A stretch of DNA of 33,695 nucleotides from Sphingosinicella soli. Lineage in GTDB: Bacteria; Pseudomonadota; Alphaproteobacteria; Sphingomonadales; Sphingomonadaceae. A model generated the notes under the pieces. It saw nothing but the letters and a program-made list of their open reading frames with translations. It was not told the origin of the DNA and made no database searches. The DNA lies in assembly GCF_014199685.1 (NCBI RefSeq), contig NZ_JACHNZ010000042.1:1-33695 (forward strand), given 5' to 3'. Positions 23,059 to 30,634 of the stretch are shown here, piece after piece. The translations under genes and the position numbers were made by a program. Every line of letters begins with the position of its first letter. Position 1 is the stretch's first letter.

Positions 23059-23805
23059 CTACAGTTGCTCGCCAATTTGCCGGGCGCTTTGGGCCGCAGC
23101 GGCGATCAGGCGCGGGAGCTCCGGGGTGAGGCGTGAGGATGGCGCCGCTATGCTCAGCGCCGCACGCGCAGCGCCGTTGCGATCGACGATCGCGACACCG
23201 ACCGACCCGACGCCAGCCTCGCTCTCCTCGAAGCTGGTGGAATATCCCTGGCGGCGCACCAGTTCGACCTGCTTGAACAGATCGCTCCGATTTGTAATCG
23301 TTCCCGGAGCGGTCTTTTCAAGCCGCGTGGCCGGGTACAGAGCCTTGAGCTCTTCGTCGGACAGGCTCGCAAGCAGGGCCTTGCCGACCGACGTGGCATG
23401 CGCGGGCAGCAAACGGCCGACACGCGATGCCACGCGCAATGCGCGGGGGCTTTCGAAGGCGTCGATGAACAGAACATCTGTACCGGTCAGCACGACCAGA
23501 TGCACCGTCTCCGATGTCTCCTCGTTCAACGCCATCAGGATTGGACGCGCGATCGTGCGCAATTCTCCGCCGATCGTGGCCGCGAGGCACACGAGGCGCG
23601 TCCCGAGACGATACCGGCCGACGAGCGAACGGCTTAAGAAATGGCGGTTCAGCAGTGTGGTCACCAGCCGGTTCGCTATGGTGCGGTGGACGTCCAGCGT
23701 TGTAGCGATCTCTGAGATCGTCATATCCGCCGGGGCAGACGCCAGGATTTCAAGTATCTGCAAGCCGCGGTCTAGGGTTTGCGAGGTGTGGCTCTGCTGG
23801 TTCAT
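23059..23805 (-). CDS. IclR-family transcriptional regulator, probable master regulator of the island
   Basis: A 248-aa regulator. The N-terminal winged helix-turn-helix (residues 8-70: SQTLDRGLQILEILAS, MTISEIATTLDVHRTIANRLVTTLLNRHFLSR) is followed by the IclR effector-binding GAF-like domain (about 80-248: HLVVLTGTDVLFID, GRLLPAHATSVGKALLA, GYSTSFEESEAGVGSVGVAIVDRNG). IclR proteins such as PcaR, PcaU and PobR control aromatic catabolism in response to a pathway metabolite. A composite operator with the box GAGCGATAATCGCAC starts only 8 nt before its ATG, pointing to autoregulation. The same element precedes eleven other positions in the window, which makes this protein the best candidate for their common regulator. 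The inducing ligand is unknown. Confidence 0.92.
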   Translation of the reverse strand: MNQQSHTSQTLDRGLQILEILASAPADMTISEIATTLDVHRTIANRLVTTLLNRHFLSRSLVGRYRLGTRLVCLAATIGGELRTIARPILMALNEETSETVHLVVLTGTDVLFIDAFESPRALRVASRVGRLLPAHATSVGKALLASLSDEELKALYPATRLEKTAPGTITNRSDLFKQVELVRRQGYSTSFEESEAGVGSVGVAIVDRNGAARAALSIAAPSSRLTPELPRLIAAAAQSARQIGEQL

Positions 23806-23813
23806 ATCATCCC

Positions 23814-23848
23814 GTGCACAAATTGTTGGGAATGAGCGATAATCGCAC
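23814..23848. promoter_or_regulatory. IclR-type composite operator, copy 9 (autoregulatory)
   Basis: GTGCACAAATTGTTG (23814-23828) and GAGCGATAATCGCAC (23834-23848), starts 20 bp apart, directly upstream of the IclR gene. The second box is nearly the PcaR site of Pseudomonas putida as I recall it (GTTCGATAATCGCAC). Confidence 0.75.
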
Positions 23849-23910
23849 GGCCAGAAATGGCAAGCTTATTCTGGATATATAGGCATGCTCACAGGCCGCT
23901 CAGGAGGGCA

Positions 23911-24306
23911 TCAGAGCGCAAGCTGCTGAATGAGCGACAGCCGATCCGCAACACGCTGAACAAGGGCAATCTTGTCCTCGCGCCACTGGGTGAGGATGAT
24001 TTCTTCTATCTTGAAGCTCTTTTGCCGGCAGGGGATGCCCATATAGTCGGCGCTTTGGCGCCCCTCGATCTCCACGCGCGCGACGACATAATCGGCCTCG
24101 GCCAGCGTGCTTAAAACCGTAATCCGCATGTCGAGGCCGTTCTGCGTCGCATAATAGGCCTTCAGGGCCGTCAGCCCGCCTTCCCAATTGGGAATGTCTC
24201 GGGGCAATTCAATATCTTCATGGCAAAATCGGTCGAGCGCTTCGATCGAGCCTGCCTCGGCAAGATAGGCGACAAGCGATTGGCGGTTCTTTTCGGTATC
24301 GGACAT
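23911..24306 (-). CDS. SnoaL-like / NTF2-fold protein (copy 2)
   Basis: A 131-aa NTF2-like protein: LVAYLAEAGSIEALDRFCHEDIELP, GGLTALKAYYATQNGLDMRITVLSTLAEADYVVARVEIEG, MGIPCRQKSFKIEEIILTQWREDKIALVQRVADRLSLIQQL. The pattern matches SnoaL-type polyketide cyclases and ester-cyclase relatives, with the typical closing W/R-VADR-LSL-QQL helix. It is a clear paralogue of the next upstream gene (same YMGIP/YMGLP and RVADRLSL-QQL ends). The ATG at 24306 has GGAGAG 4 nt upstream. It is last in the operon TonB receptor 2 - SnoaL - SnoaL. Probable cyclisation, hydration or isomerisation of an intermediate; the exact reaction is unknown. Confidence 0.8.
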   Translation of the reverse strand: MSDTEKNRQSLVAYLAEAGSIEALDRFCHEDIELPRDIPNWEGGLTALKAYYATQNGLDMRITVLSTLAEADYVVARVEIEGRQSADYMGIPCRQKSFKIEEIILTQWREDKIALVQRVADRLSLIQQLAL

Positions 24307-24327
24307 TCTGCTCTCCATGAACCTCGA

Positions 24328-24747
24328 TCACGCAGGATGGGTGAGATCCTCGGTCCGGCCGCCAAGCTGTTGAAAGAGCGAAAGCCGGTCGGCCACGCGC
24401 CACACCTCAATCTGCTTCCCGTCGACGAACCGGGCGATGAGCATCTCCTCCACTTCAAAAGGGCGCCCCGTGCCAGGCAGGCCCATATATTCGCCGATAT
24501 GCCGTCCACGCGTGAGCACCCGCGCCATGACCAGGTCGTCTTCGGCGACCAGGTCAGTCACGGCGGAGCTCATCTCGAACTGCGTAGCATAGACATCGTA
24601 AAGCCGTTTCAGGCCCGCCACGCCGCCCTCGATATCGGGCGGCAAGATGATGTCGGGATGAATGTAGCGTTCGATCGCTGCGGCATCACCGATCGGCGCC
24701 TCCAGATAGGCGCGAAAGGCAGCCTTATTGGCTTTCTGAATGTCCAT
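24328..24747 (-). CDS. SnoaL-like / NTF2-fold protein (copy 3)
   Basis: A 139-aa NTF2-like protein: FRAYLEAPIGDAAAIERYIHPDIILP, GGVAGLKRLYDVYATQFEMSSAVTDLVAEDDLVMARVLTRG, YMGLPGTGRPFEVEEMLIARFVDGKQIEVWRVADRLSLFQQLG. It is the tandem paralogue of the following gene, separated by 21 nt, and both match SnoaL-type cyclases. The ATG at 24747 (rather than the GTG directly before it) has GGGAG 6 nt upstream. It lies 45 nt downstream of TonB receptor 2 on the same strand. The pair may form a heteromer or act on successive intermediates; this is inference from tandem duplication. Confidence 0.8.
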   Translation of the reverse strand: MDIQKANKAAFRAYLEAPIGDAAAIERYIHPDIILPPDIEGGVAGLKRLYDVYATQFEMSSAVTDLVAEDDLVMARVLTRGRHIGEYMGLPGTGRPFEVEEMLIARFVDGKQIEVWRVADRLSLFQQLGGRTEDLTHPA

Positions 24748-24792
24748 CACACTCTCCCTTTGACTGGCGGGACGGGCCTGATGCCCCCCGGC

Positions 24793-27144
24793 CTAGTAGC
24801 GCAGGCCGACCCGCAAGCCGTAGGTCGCAGGCCGTCCGGTCCGGCGGTAGAACCCGTCCTGGAGCAATGTAGCGTCGTGCCAATAATAAGCGTTGGTGAG
24901 ATTCTGACCGAACAGTTCGGCATGCCAGCGCCGGCCGTCGGCTTCGATGCCCAGCTGGGCGTCCAGCAGCCCGTAGCCCTTGATCGCCTCCTGCGACACG
25001 CGCCCGAACGCATTGGTTGTCGACGAGCGATAGGAATAGTCCGCGCTGACAACCAGTCCGAGCTTATCCGAAATCGGTTCGCGGAAAGTGAACCCGGTGC
25101 TGAACGCCCATTTCGGGGTGAATGGGAAGGCCTCGCCCTTGAAATCCACGAAATTGCCAAGCCGGTTAATGTTGACGAAGCTTTTCGTGACCTTGGTGTC
25201 GAGATAGGTGACGGCGCCGCGAAGCGCGAGGCCGTCGATCGGTCCCCGAACATTCGCTGATAGTTCAAAGCCGTCGATTTTTGAGCTTGGGATATTGATC
25301 AGACCGAACAGCGTGCCAAAGATTGGATCTTGGATCGCGCCGTTTACCTGTTTGTTTCCGTAGTCATAGTGGAAATAGGCACCGTTGAGTTGAATCATTC
25401 GGTCGATTAGCGACACTTTGAACCCCGTCTCGAACGCTGTCACGCGCTCCTGCGTGACCGGGGCGGCCGATGGCGAGAAAATGAACCCCTGGGTCGGGAA
25501 AGCGCCCGACTTATAGCCCCGGGTGATGTTCGCGTAGAACAGGAGATCCTTGCCCGGCTTCCAGTCGATGCCGCCGCGCAACGCGACATTATCTTCTATT
25601 AACTTGTCGGTCACCAGACCCGGCGTGAAGGAACTGTCAAGTGTAGCGCAGCCGCCTGGTGCGATTGGAAAGACGCCTACCCCGCCTTTGAAGAATTCCT
25701 GGAAGAGGTTCATGCCCGCCGCGAAGGTTCCGTTGCCGCTGTCGAAGGTGCAGCCCTGGAAATCGATCGCCGTTTTGGTATATCGGCCACCCGCATTCAG
25801 GGTGATGTCGTCGGCAATATCGAAGCTGAGATTGCCAAACGCCGCATAGGCGTTCGTCCGGGTTCGCGTATTGTTGCGGAAGTCTAGGAACTGCGGACCG
25901 CCCAAAGACGCGAACGCAAAGCTACCCGATGCATGCGAGACGTCGTTTTGCTGGTTATCGGACGCCTTGGTCCAAGTGTAATTTCCGCCTGCCACCCAAC
26001 GCAGCCGAGAGTCCGTGGATTTGCCGTCAAGCCGCAATTCCTGAGAAAAGGCGTTCACCGAGCCGAACACCCGGTTGACCGTGTTGTAGAAATTGAAACC
26101 ATCAGCTTGGTAAGTGCTGTTCCGGTCATATTCCGAATAAGCGGATACCGACGTGATATTGATGTCGTCGCCGACTTCATAACCTGCCCGCAGCGCGATT
26201 TGAAAGAAATTTTCACGGTTGCGATGGTTGACGCTGGGGTCCCAATCAGCAGCCTTGTTGTTCCGGGGTGCATCGGGATAGGTCAGGAAGAAGGGGAAGG
26301 TCGCAGCCACGCCCGCCTGGTTCAATATCCCGTTTTGCTGCGCCGCCTGAGTATCCGATCGGTCACGCCATCCATTAAAATTCAACAATAGGGTCAGGCG
26401 ATCGGTGGGGGTCCATTCGGTAAGGATACGCGCTCGCTGGAAGTCCTTGTCCCCGAGTTGATCGTCCCGCGTATAGCTCCGCTGCCAAGCGCCACCGGCG
26501 TCCCCGTCAAAGGCAAGGCGCACACGCAACGTATCGGTCAATCCGCCGCTGACATACCCGTTCAGATTGATCGCTCCAAAGCGCTCATAGGAGCCCTCAA
26601 ATCCGGCGCTGAGGGTCTGGGTGGGGCGTGCGGAGACAAAATTGATCGCACCACCGGTCGAGTTTTGCCCGAACAATGTGCCTTGCGGTCCCTTGAGCAC
26701 TTCGACGCGGTCGACGTCGAGGTCGGCTCCGCGCGACATCACCGAATAGATCAGCGGAATTTCATCGGTATACAGCCCAACCGCCGGCGGCGCAGTCAGG
26801 GAAAAGTCGTTATAGCCGACGCCGCGTATCGAATAGGTCGGCGTGCCGGCGAGCGACTGGCTGTAGGTGAAGCTCGGCTCAATTCGGGCGAAATCATTTA
26901 TCCCGTCGATGCCGCGCGCCTTAAGTTGCTCCCCTGTCGAGGCGGTGATCGACATGCCGATATCGTTTATTCGCTCGGCCCTTTTCTGCGCGGTGACGAT
27001 GATGTCCCCGGCGGCGGCTTCACCGGCCTCCTCAGCTTGCTGCCGTGCTTGCGCGGACGCAGCTTGTGACGCCGTGGCAAGCATCATGGCAATCGCCAGG
27101 CCGCTTCCTGACAGCCGCATAGAACCCCGGGTGCGTGAAGTCAT
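24793..27144 (-). CDS. TonB-dependent outer-membrane receptor 2
   Basis: A 783-aa outer-membrane transporter, paralogue of receptor 1. Signal peptide about 1-32 (ending ASQAASAQA); plug domain from DIIVTAQKRAERINDIGMSI through IRGVGYNDF and VEVLKGPQGTLFGQNSTGGAINF; C-terminal barrel ending in YGLRVGLRY. An apparent loop contains QGCTFDSGNG and GGCATLDSSFTPGLV, matching the Cys pair in receptor 1, which suggests a conserved disulfide near the ligand entrance. The ATG at 27144 has GGGAGG 6 nt upstream; the ATG at 27150 sits too close to it. It begins an operon with two SnoaL genes and has an IclR-type operator 46 nt upstream. It probably imports the island's substrate or a related compound. Confidence 0.93.
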   Translation of the reverse strand: MTSRTRGSMRLSGSGLAIAMMLATASQAASAQARQQAEEAGEAAAGDIIVTAQKRAERINDIGMSITASTGEQLKARGIDGINDFARIEPSFTYSQSLAGTPTYSIRGVGYNDFSLTAPPAVGLYTDEIPLIYSVMSRGADLDVDRVEVLKGPQGTLFGQNSTGGAINFVSARPTQTLSAGFEGSYERFGAINLNGYVSGGLTDTLRVRLAFDGDAGGAWQRSYTRDDQLGDKDFQRARILTEWTPTDRLTLLLNFNGWRDRSDTQAAQQNGILNQAGVAATFPFFLTYPDAPRNNKAADWDPSVNHRNRENFFQIALRAGYEVGDDINITSVSAYSEYDRNSTYQADGFNFYNTVNRVFGSVNAFSQELRLDGKSTDSRLRWVAGGNYTWTKASDNQQNDVSHASGSFAFASLGGPQFLDFRNNTRTRTNAYAAFGNLSFDIADDITLNAGGRYTKTAIDFQGCTFDSGNGTFAAGMNLFQEFFKGGVGVFPIAPGGCATLDSSFTPGLVTDKLIEDNVALRGGIDWKPGKDLLFYANITRGYKSGAFPTQGFIFSPSAAPVTQERVTAFETGFKVSLIDRMIQLNGAYFHYDYGNKQVNGAIQDPIFGTLFGLINIPSSKIDGFELSANVRGPIDGLALRGAVTYLDTKVTKSFVNINRLGNFVDFKGEAFPFTPKWAFSTGFTFREPISDKLGLVVSADYSYRSSTTNAFGRVSQEAIKGYGLLDAQLGIEADGRRWHAELFGQNLTNAYYWHDATLLQDGFYRRTGRPATYGLRVGLRY

Positions 27145-27190
27145 GTCCATCCTCCCTCATTTTGTATATGGCGGGAGCGCCATAAACCAT

Positions 27191-27225
27191 GTGCTATCAT
27201 AGGGCAGTAAGCGCGATAAACGCTC
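27191..27225. promoter_or_regulatory. IclR-type composite operator, copy 10
   Basis: GTGCTATCATAGGGC (27191-27205) and GCGCGATAAACGCTC (27211-27225), starts 20 bp apart, 46 nt upstream of TonB receptor 2. Confidence 0.7.
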
Positions 27226-27265
27226 TTTATACCTTGATCAAGGACCATGATTGGTTGAGATGGTG

Positions 27266-27300
27266 ACTCATATAACGCACATGACGTGCTATATATCAGA
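27266..27300. promoter_or_regulatory. IclR-type composite operator, copy 11
   Basis: ACTCATATAACGCAC (27266-27280) and GTGCTATATATCAGA (27286-27300), starts 20 bp apart, facing the MFS gene. The 318-nt region 27145-27462 holds copies 10 and 11 and no clear gene. Confidence 0.68.
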
Positions 27301-27462
27301 CAAAAATGATCGCCAGTGTGGGCGTGTCGGGGCGGCAAAGGAGCAAAAAAACAATGGAGTCCTTATCTACGCGACATTTTCATCGCGAAGGTCGATCTGG
27401 GAAGAATCCAGAGCGACCTGGCAATCGAAACCACATGCCGACGAGCAGCGCGGAGACGGTCG

Positions 27463-28629
27463 ATGGCTGATCTCAGACAATCCTCCGCGCCGGTCCAGCA
27501 CATGGTTGGATTGGTATTGATAATGCTCGGCATGAGCGGAGTCGCGGCGCAGACGCTCATATTCTCGCTGCCCCCGCCGATCCTGCCGGCGCTGGCTGCC
27601 GCGCTTCCTTCCAATGGGACCAGCGTGGCCCAGTTTATGCTGACATTTCCGTCGCTCGGCTTGATCATTGGTGGAGCACTTAGCGGCCCCATTATCGACC
27701 GGGTCGGCCTGGGCCGGACCCTGCTCGTTGGCGCGATTGCCTATGGCGGGCTAGGGGCGATCCCGATGATATCCGCGGATCCAGCGATGCTCCTGGCAAC
27801 GCGGCTGGGCCTAGGCGGTGCATGTGCGCTACTGTCCGCGGCCAGCGCAGCGCTGCTCACCCAACTGTTCACCGATGACGCCCGACGCGCAAAGTTCCTC
27901 GGCTATCAAAATGCGGCTGGGGCCCTGCTTGGGGTCGTTGCTGTCATAACCGCAGGTGCGATGGCGCGTTGGGGGTGGCAGGCGCCTTTCTCGCTGTACG
28001 GAGCCTTTGGACTGCTGGTTGGCGGCGCTTCGCTTCTGACGCCAGCTACGAACCGGGGCACCGATGTCGTTCCACCAAATCTGACGCAAGTGGGGAAGCG
28101 GTTGGCATCGGTGCTACCGCTGGCTGCGCTGCTCTTCATCGTGCCGATTGCGATCGCGGCACAAGTCCCCTTCCTGCTGATCGAAAAGGGTGTTTCCGCG
28201 CCGCTTCTGCAGGCGGTGATCATCGGCGCGTTCACGGTGGGGTCGGTGATCGGTTCGCTGACATTCGGCCGTGCGAGCCGGATAATGGGCGGGCGCAGGG
28301 CCTTTGCGATAGGGATCGCCACGACGGCTGTAGGCTTTGTCGGGATCGTCTATAGCGATAGCGCGACCGCGATTGGCGTGGCGTCGGTCGTTACGGGAAT
28401 CGGCTCGGGCTTCTCCTTGCTCAACTTGTATCTGCTGACCGCTCAGAAGACGTCCGATGCCGAGCGACCCCGGGCCTATGGCCTGCTGGGCGCTGCGTTC
28501 AGTGTGGGCAGCTTGACCAATCCGCCTTTCATGGGGGGGCTTGCGGCAGCATTCGGCCTTGCCGGAAGCTTCCTGTCTTTTGCTGCGATACTGACTTTGG
28601 CGGCACTTTTCCTGTGGCGTTGGAAATAG
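27463..28629 (+). CDS. MFS transporter
   Basis: A 388-aa major facilitator with about 12 hydrophobic segments. Visible features are the TM1 region VGLVLIMLGMSGVAAQTLIF, the A-motif-like loop GGALSGPIIDRVGLGRTLLVGA between TM2 and TM3, and a related loop GSLTFGRASRIMGGRRAFAIG at TM8-TM9. The start at 27463 (MADLRQ) places a short cytosolic tail before TM1 and has GGAGACG upstream; the same frame is open for 49 codons further upstream, but those residues are charged and unlike an MFS. It is divergent from TonB receptor 2 with its own IclR-type operator. It probably moves the substrate across the inner membrane after TonB-dependent entry, although export is also possible. Confidence 0.88.
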   Translation: MADLRQSSAPVQHMVGLVLIMLGMSGVAAQTLIFSLPPPILPALAAALPSNGTSVAQFMLTFPSLGLIIGGALSGPIIDRVGLGRTLLVGAIAYGGLGAIPMISADPAMLLATRLGLGGACALLSAASAALLTQLFTDDARRAKFLGYQNAAGALLGVVAVITAGAMARWGWQAPFSLYGAFGLLVGGASLLTPATNRGTDVVPPNLTQVGKRLASVLPLAALLFIVPIAIAAQVPFLLIEKGVSAPLLQAVIIGAFTVGSVIGSLTFGRASRIMGGRRAFAIGIATTAVGFVGIVYSDSATAIGVASVVTGIGSGFSLLNLYLLTAQKTSDAERPRAYGLLGAAFSVGSLTNPPFMGGLAAAFGLAGSFLSFAAILTLAALFLWRWK

Positions 28630-28661
28630 ACCGGCACCTGCGAAAATATCGATCGCGAGTA

Positions 28662-28693
28662 CTCGTGGGCGCCACATGTGCGGCGCCCACGAG
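28662..28693. terminator. Bidirectional hairpin between convergent genes
   Basis: CTCGTGGGCGCC (28662-28673) and GGCGCCCACGAG (28682-28693) form a perfect 12-bp stem with an 8-nt loop between the MFS and SDR stop codons. There is no clear T-run, so termination strength is uncertain. Confidence 0.55.
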
Positions 28694-28699
28694 AGATGC

Positions 28700-29524
28700 C
28701 TATCTCTGCAATATGCTAGTGGTGATTTCATATAATCTGGCGGCATCCGCCTTATCGAAATTCTTGTGATCGAGGCTTATTTCGCGGCTTCTCACATAGG
28801 CCGACAACGGCGCGCGCGGTGGGTTGTCGATCAACGTCTTGATCGGACTGATGCCCTCCGCGATCGACATGCCTGCCTTTTTCATTCGCTCGATCTGAGC
28901 CGTCACATCGCTGCTATACTCGCCTGAAAATGAGGTCGATACGAGGCCAGGATGCAGCAGAACATAGCGGGTTTTCACATCGGGATGCTGGGCGACGAAA
29001 GAGACGGCCAGCAAATCCACAGCGCGGCCGCACTGTTCCATGGCGGTGAGGCCGTCATAGTTCCTAGTTGTTTGCAGGTCTTCCCAATTGATTTTCCCGG
29101 TATCGTCGCCCGGGCCCGCGACGTTGATGATCACTGGATTCCGCGCGCGTTCGAGGGCCGGCAGTAACTCATGGCTGAACAGGAAGCGGCTAAGGTAGAA
29201 ACTAGCGAAATAGTCCTCCAGGCCCTCACTTGTTTCCATTCGCGTTGATCGGAAGTGGCGGGCGCAAAGCACAAGAACGTCAACCTGAGGAAACGCATTT
29301 GCTATTTTGGCGATGACCTTACGATTCTCAGCAATCAGGCCGAGGTCGGCAGCGAAGAAATGAACCCGGTCTGCGGCGCAAAATTTCCCGGCTTCCTCTA
29401 GCAACATTCGGCCCTTGAAGCTGTCCCGACCTATGGCAATGACCTGCTCGCCATGGGCGAGATAATGCAAGGCTAGTGCCTTACCCATTCCATCTGTGGC
29501 GCCTGTTATGACAATCGTTCTCAT
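28700..29524 (-). CDS. Short-chain dehydrogenase/reductase-family protein, atypical active site
   Basis: A 274-aa Rossmann-fold protein with the SDR cofactor motif TGATDGMGKA (residues 8-17), an ADLGL acidic position and a VLVLCARHF stretch where NNAG usually stands. In the catalytic region the sequence reads INVAGPG then NYDGLTAMEQCGRA. The tyrosine is present, but the lysine four residues later (YxxxK) is replaced by Thr, and the usual serine block reads VAG. Catalysis by the classical mechanism is therefore doubtful. The start has no strong ribosome binding site. A composite IclR-type operator lies 62 nt upstream, so it belongs to the island regulon. It could be a divergent reductase or a binding protein. 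Confidence 0.8.
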   Translation of the reverse strand: MRTIVITGATDGMGKALALHYLAHGEQVIAIGRDSFKGRMLLEEAGKFCAADRVHFFAADLGLIAENRKVIAKIANAFPQVDVLVLCARHFRSTRMETSEGLEDYFASFYLSRFLFSHELLPALERARNPVIINVAGPGDDTGKINWEDLQTTRNYDGLTAMEQCGRAVDLLAVSFVAQHPDVKTRYVLLHPGLVSTSFSGEYSSDVTAQIERMKKAGMSIAEGISPIKTLIDNPPRAPLSAYVRSREISLDHKNFDKADAARLYEITTSILQR

Positions 29525-29586
29525 TGGTTTCCAATCTGAAAAATCTTCCGGGTTCGTCGCGACGCAAACTGGATAGCGTACTGAAT

Positions 29587-29621
29587 GTGCGTATATAGCT
29601 CTTATCGTGCTATAAAAAGCC
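29587..29621. promoter_or_regulatory. IclR-type composite operator, copy 12
   Basis: GTGCGTATATAGCTC (29587-29601) and GTGCTATAAAAAGCC (29607-29621), starts 20 bp apart, 62 nt upstream of the SDR gene and 157 nt from the divergent LuxR-type gene. It is the last copy found and marks the right boundary of the regulon. Confidence 0.7.
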
Positions 29622-29778
29622 TTTGCTTGACGTTTTCCTTGGAGAATTTTAAGAGGCTATGAGGGCCGAGGCTGAGCTTGCGCAGCGTCGTTGGACACCG
29701 GCGCGGATGAGAAATGCGCTGATTGTCGCGTTTCGACGTCTCTAGGTCGTTTGTACCGGGGAAAAGGGACGTGAACGG

Positions 29779-30564
29779 GTGCCCTCTGTTTCGCCTTCAC
29801 TGTGGAACCTGCCATGCCTCGCGCTGACGAACATTGTCGTTGAAGAGCTTCGCGCGACCGCAACGCGGGAGGAACTGGCAACGCTCATGGAAGCCGTCGC
29901 CCGTGAGATGAAATTTCGCTATTACGCTCTCATTCATCACGATGATCTTCAGCCTCCAAGGCCTGATCGCGTGGACATTAAGGACTATCCGGCCGTGATC
30001 GCCGAGCGCTTGTTCACCCAGCGCCGATATCGACGCGATCCTGTCATTCGCGGCTGCATTTTCGCCGACAGCGCGTTCCTGTGGTCCGACCTACCTAGTA
30101 TAATCAGCATAGACCGTAACGACCGTAACAGTTTGGAACTCGGCCTGCGCGAGGGATTGAACGAGGGTATCACCGTGCCGTACTTTCGACTTGGTGACCG
30201 GATGGGATCATGCACGTTTGCCGGGACGCGGACACCCGAACGCGCTCATCACTTTCTAGGTGCAGCGCAAATGATCGGAATCTTTGCCTTCCAATCGGCC
30301 AGCCGACTAGTGTCAGGTAACCGTTCGATAAACTCAACTGCGCTCAAGCTTCATCCACGCCCCCGCGATTGTGTGATTCTTGTTGGCCGCGGCTATTCGA
30401 ATAAGGAAATCGCCCGAACGCTTTCTCTTACGCCGCGCACGGTCGACGGCTATCTCACCGAGGCGCGGCGCCTGTTCGACGCCCATGATCGCACCGAGCT
30501 GGTGGTAAGCGCGGTACTCGCCGGCGAGGTGGGCCTCCACGAGCTCCGCCGTCAACCCGAGTAA
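29779..30564 (+). CDS. traR: LuxR-family quorum-sensing regulator (TraR-like)
   Basis: A 261-aa regulator with an N-terminal autoinducer-binding domain (about residues 20-175: EMKFRYYALIHHDD, DYPAVIAERLFTQRRYRRDPVIRGC, GLNEGITVPYF) and a C-terminal LuxR-type helix-turn-helix (195-255: LHPRPRDCVILVGRGYSNKEIARTLSLTPRTVDGYLTEARRLF). The RRDPV tract and IT-VP strand are typical of acyl-homoserine-lactone receptors. The GTG at 29779 is the first reasonable start; the signal upstream (AAAAGGGA) is distant. A LuxI-type synthase follows after 70 nt, giving a self-contained quorum-sensing pair. Next to FseA- and QseM-like genes it most resembles TraR of rhizobial ICEs, which activates the synthase operon and thereby element excision and transfer. 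Confidence 0.88.
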   Translation: MPSVSPSLWNLPCLALTNIVVEELRATATREELATLMEAVAREMKFRYYALIHHDDLQPPRPDRVDIKDYPAVIAERLFTQRRYRRDPVIRGCIFADSAFLWSDLPSIISIDRNDRNSLELGLREGLNEGITVPYFRLGDRMGSCTFAGTRTPERAHHFLGAAQMIGIFAFQSASRLVSGNRSINSTALKLHPRPRDCVILVGRGYSNKEIARTLSLTPRTVDGYLTEARRLFDAHDRTELVVSAVLAGEVGLHELRRQPE

Positions 30565-30604
30565 ACGCTCGGTCTATTTCCATTGCCCTGCCGGTGCTTC
30601 CTTC

Positions 30605-30630
30605 GTGCGTGAAACCACGACTGGACGCAC
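30605..30630. promoter_or_regulatory. Inverted repeat in the traR-traI gap
   Basis: GTGCGT (30605-30610) and ACGCAC (30625-30630) form a 6-bp inverted repeat spaced by 14 nt immediately before the synthase start. It might be a tra/lux-type box or a leader hairpin; the match is short. Confidence 0.25.
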
Positions 30631-30634
30631 CCCA

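Noticed and set aside
28662-28693. Hairpin between MFS and SDR considered as an operator
   Set aside because: It sits between two convergent stop codons, so a terminator role is more likely than transcriptional control.
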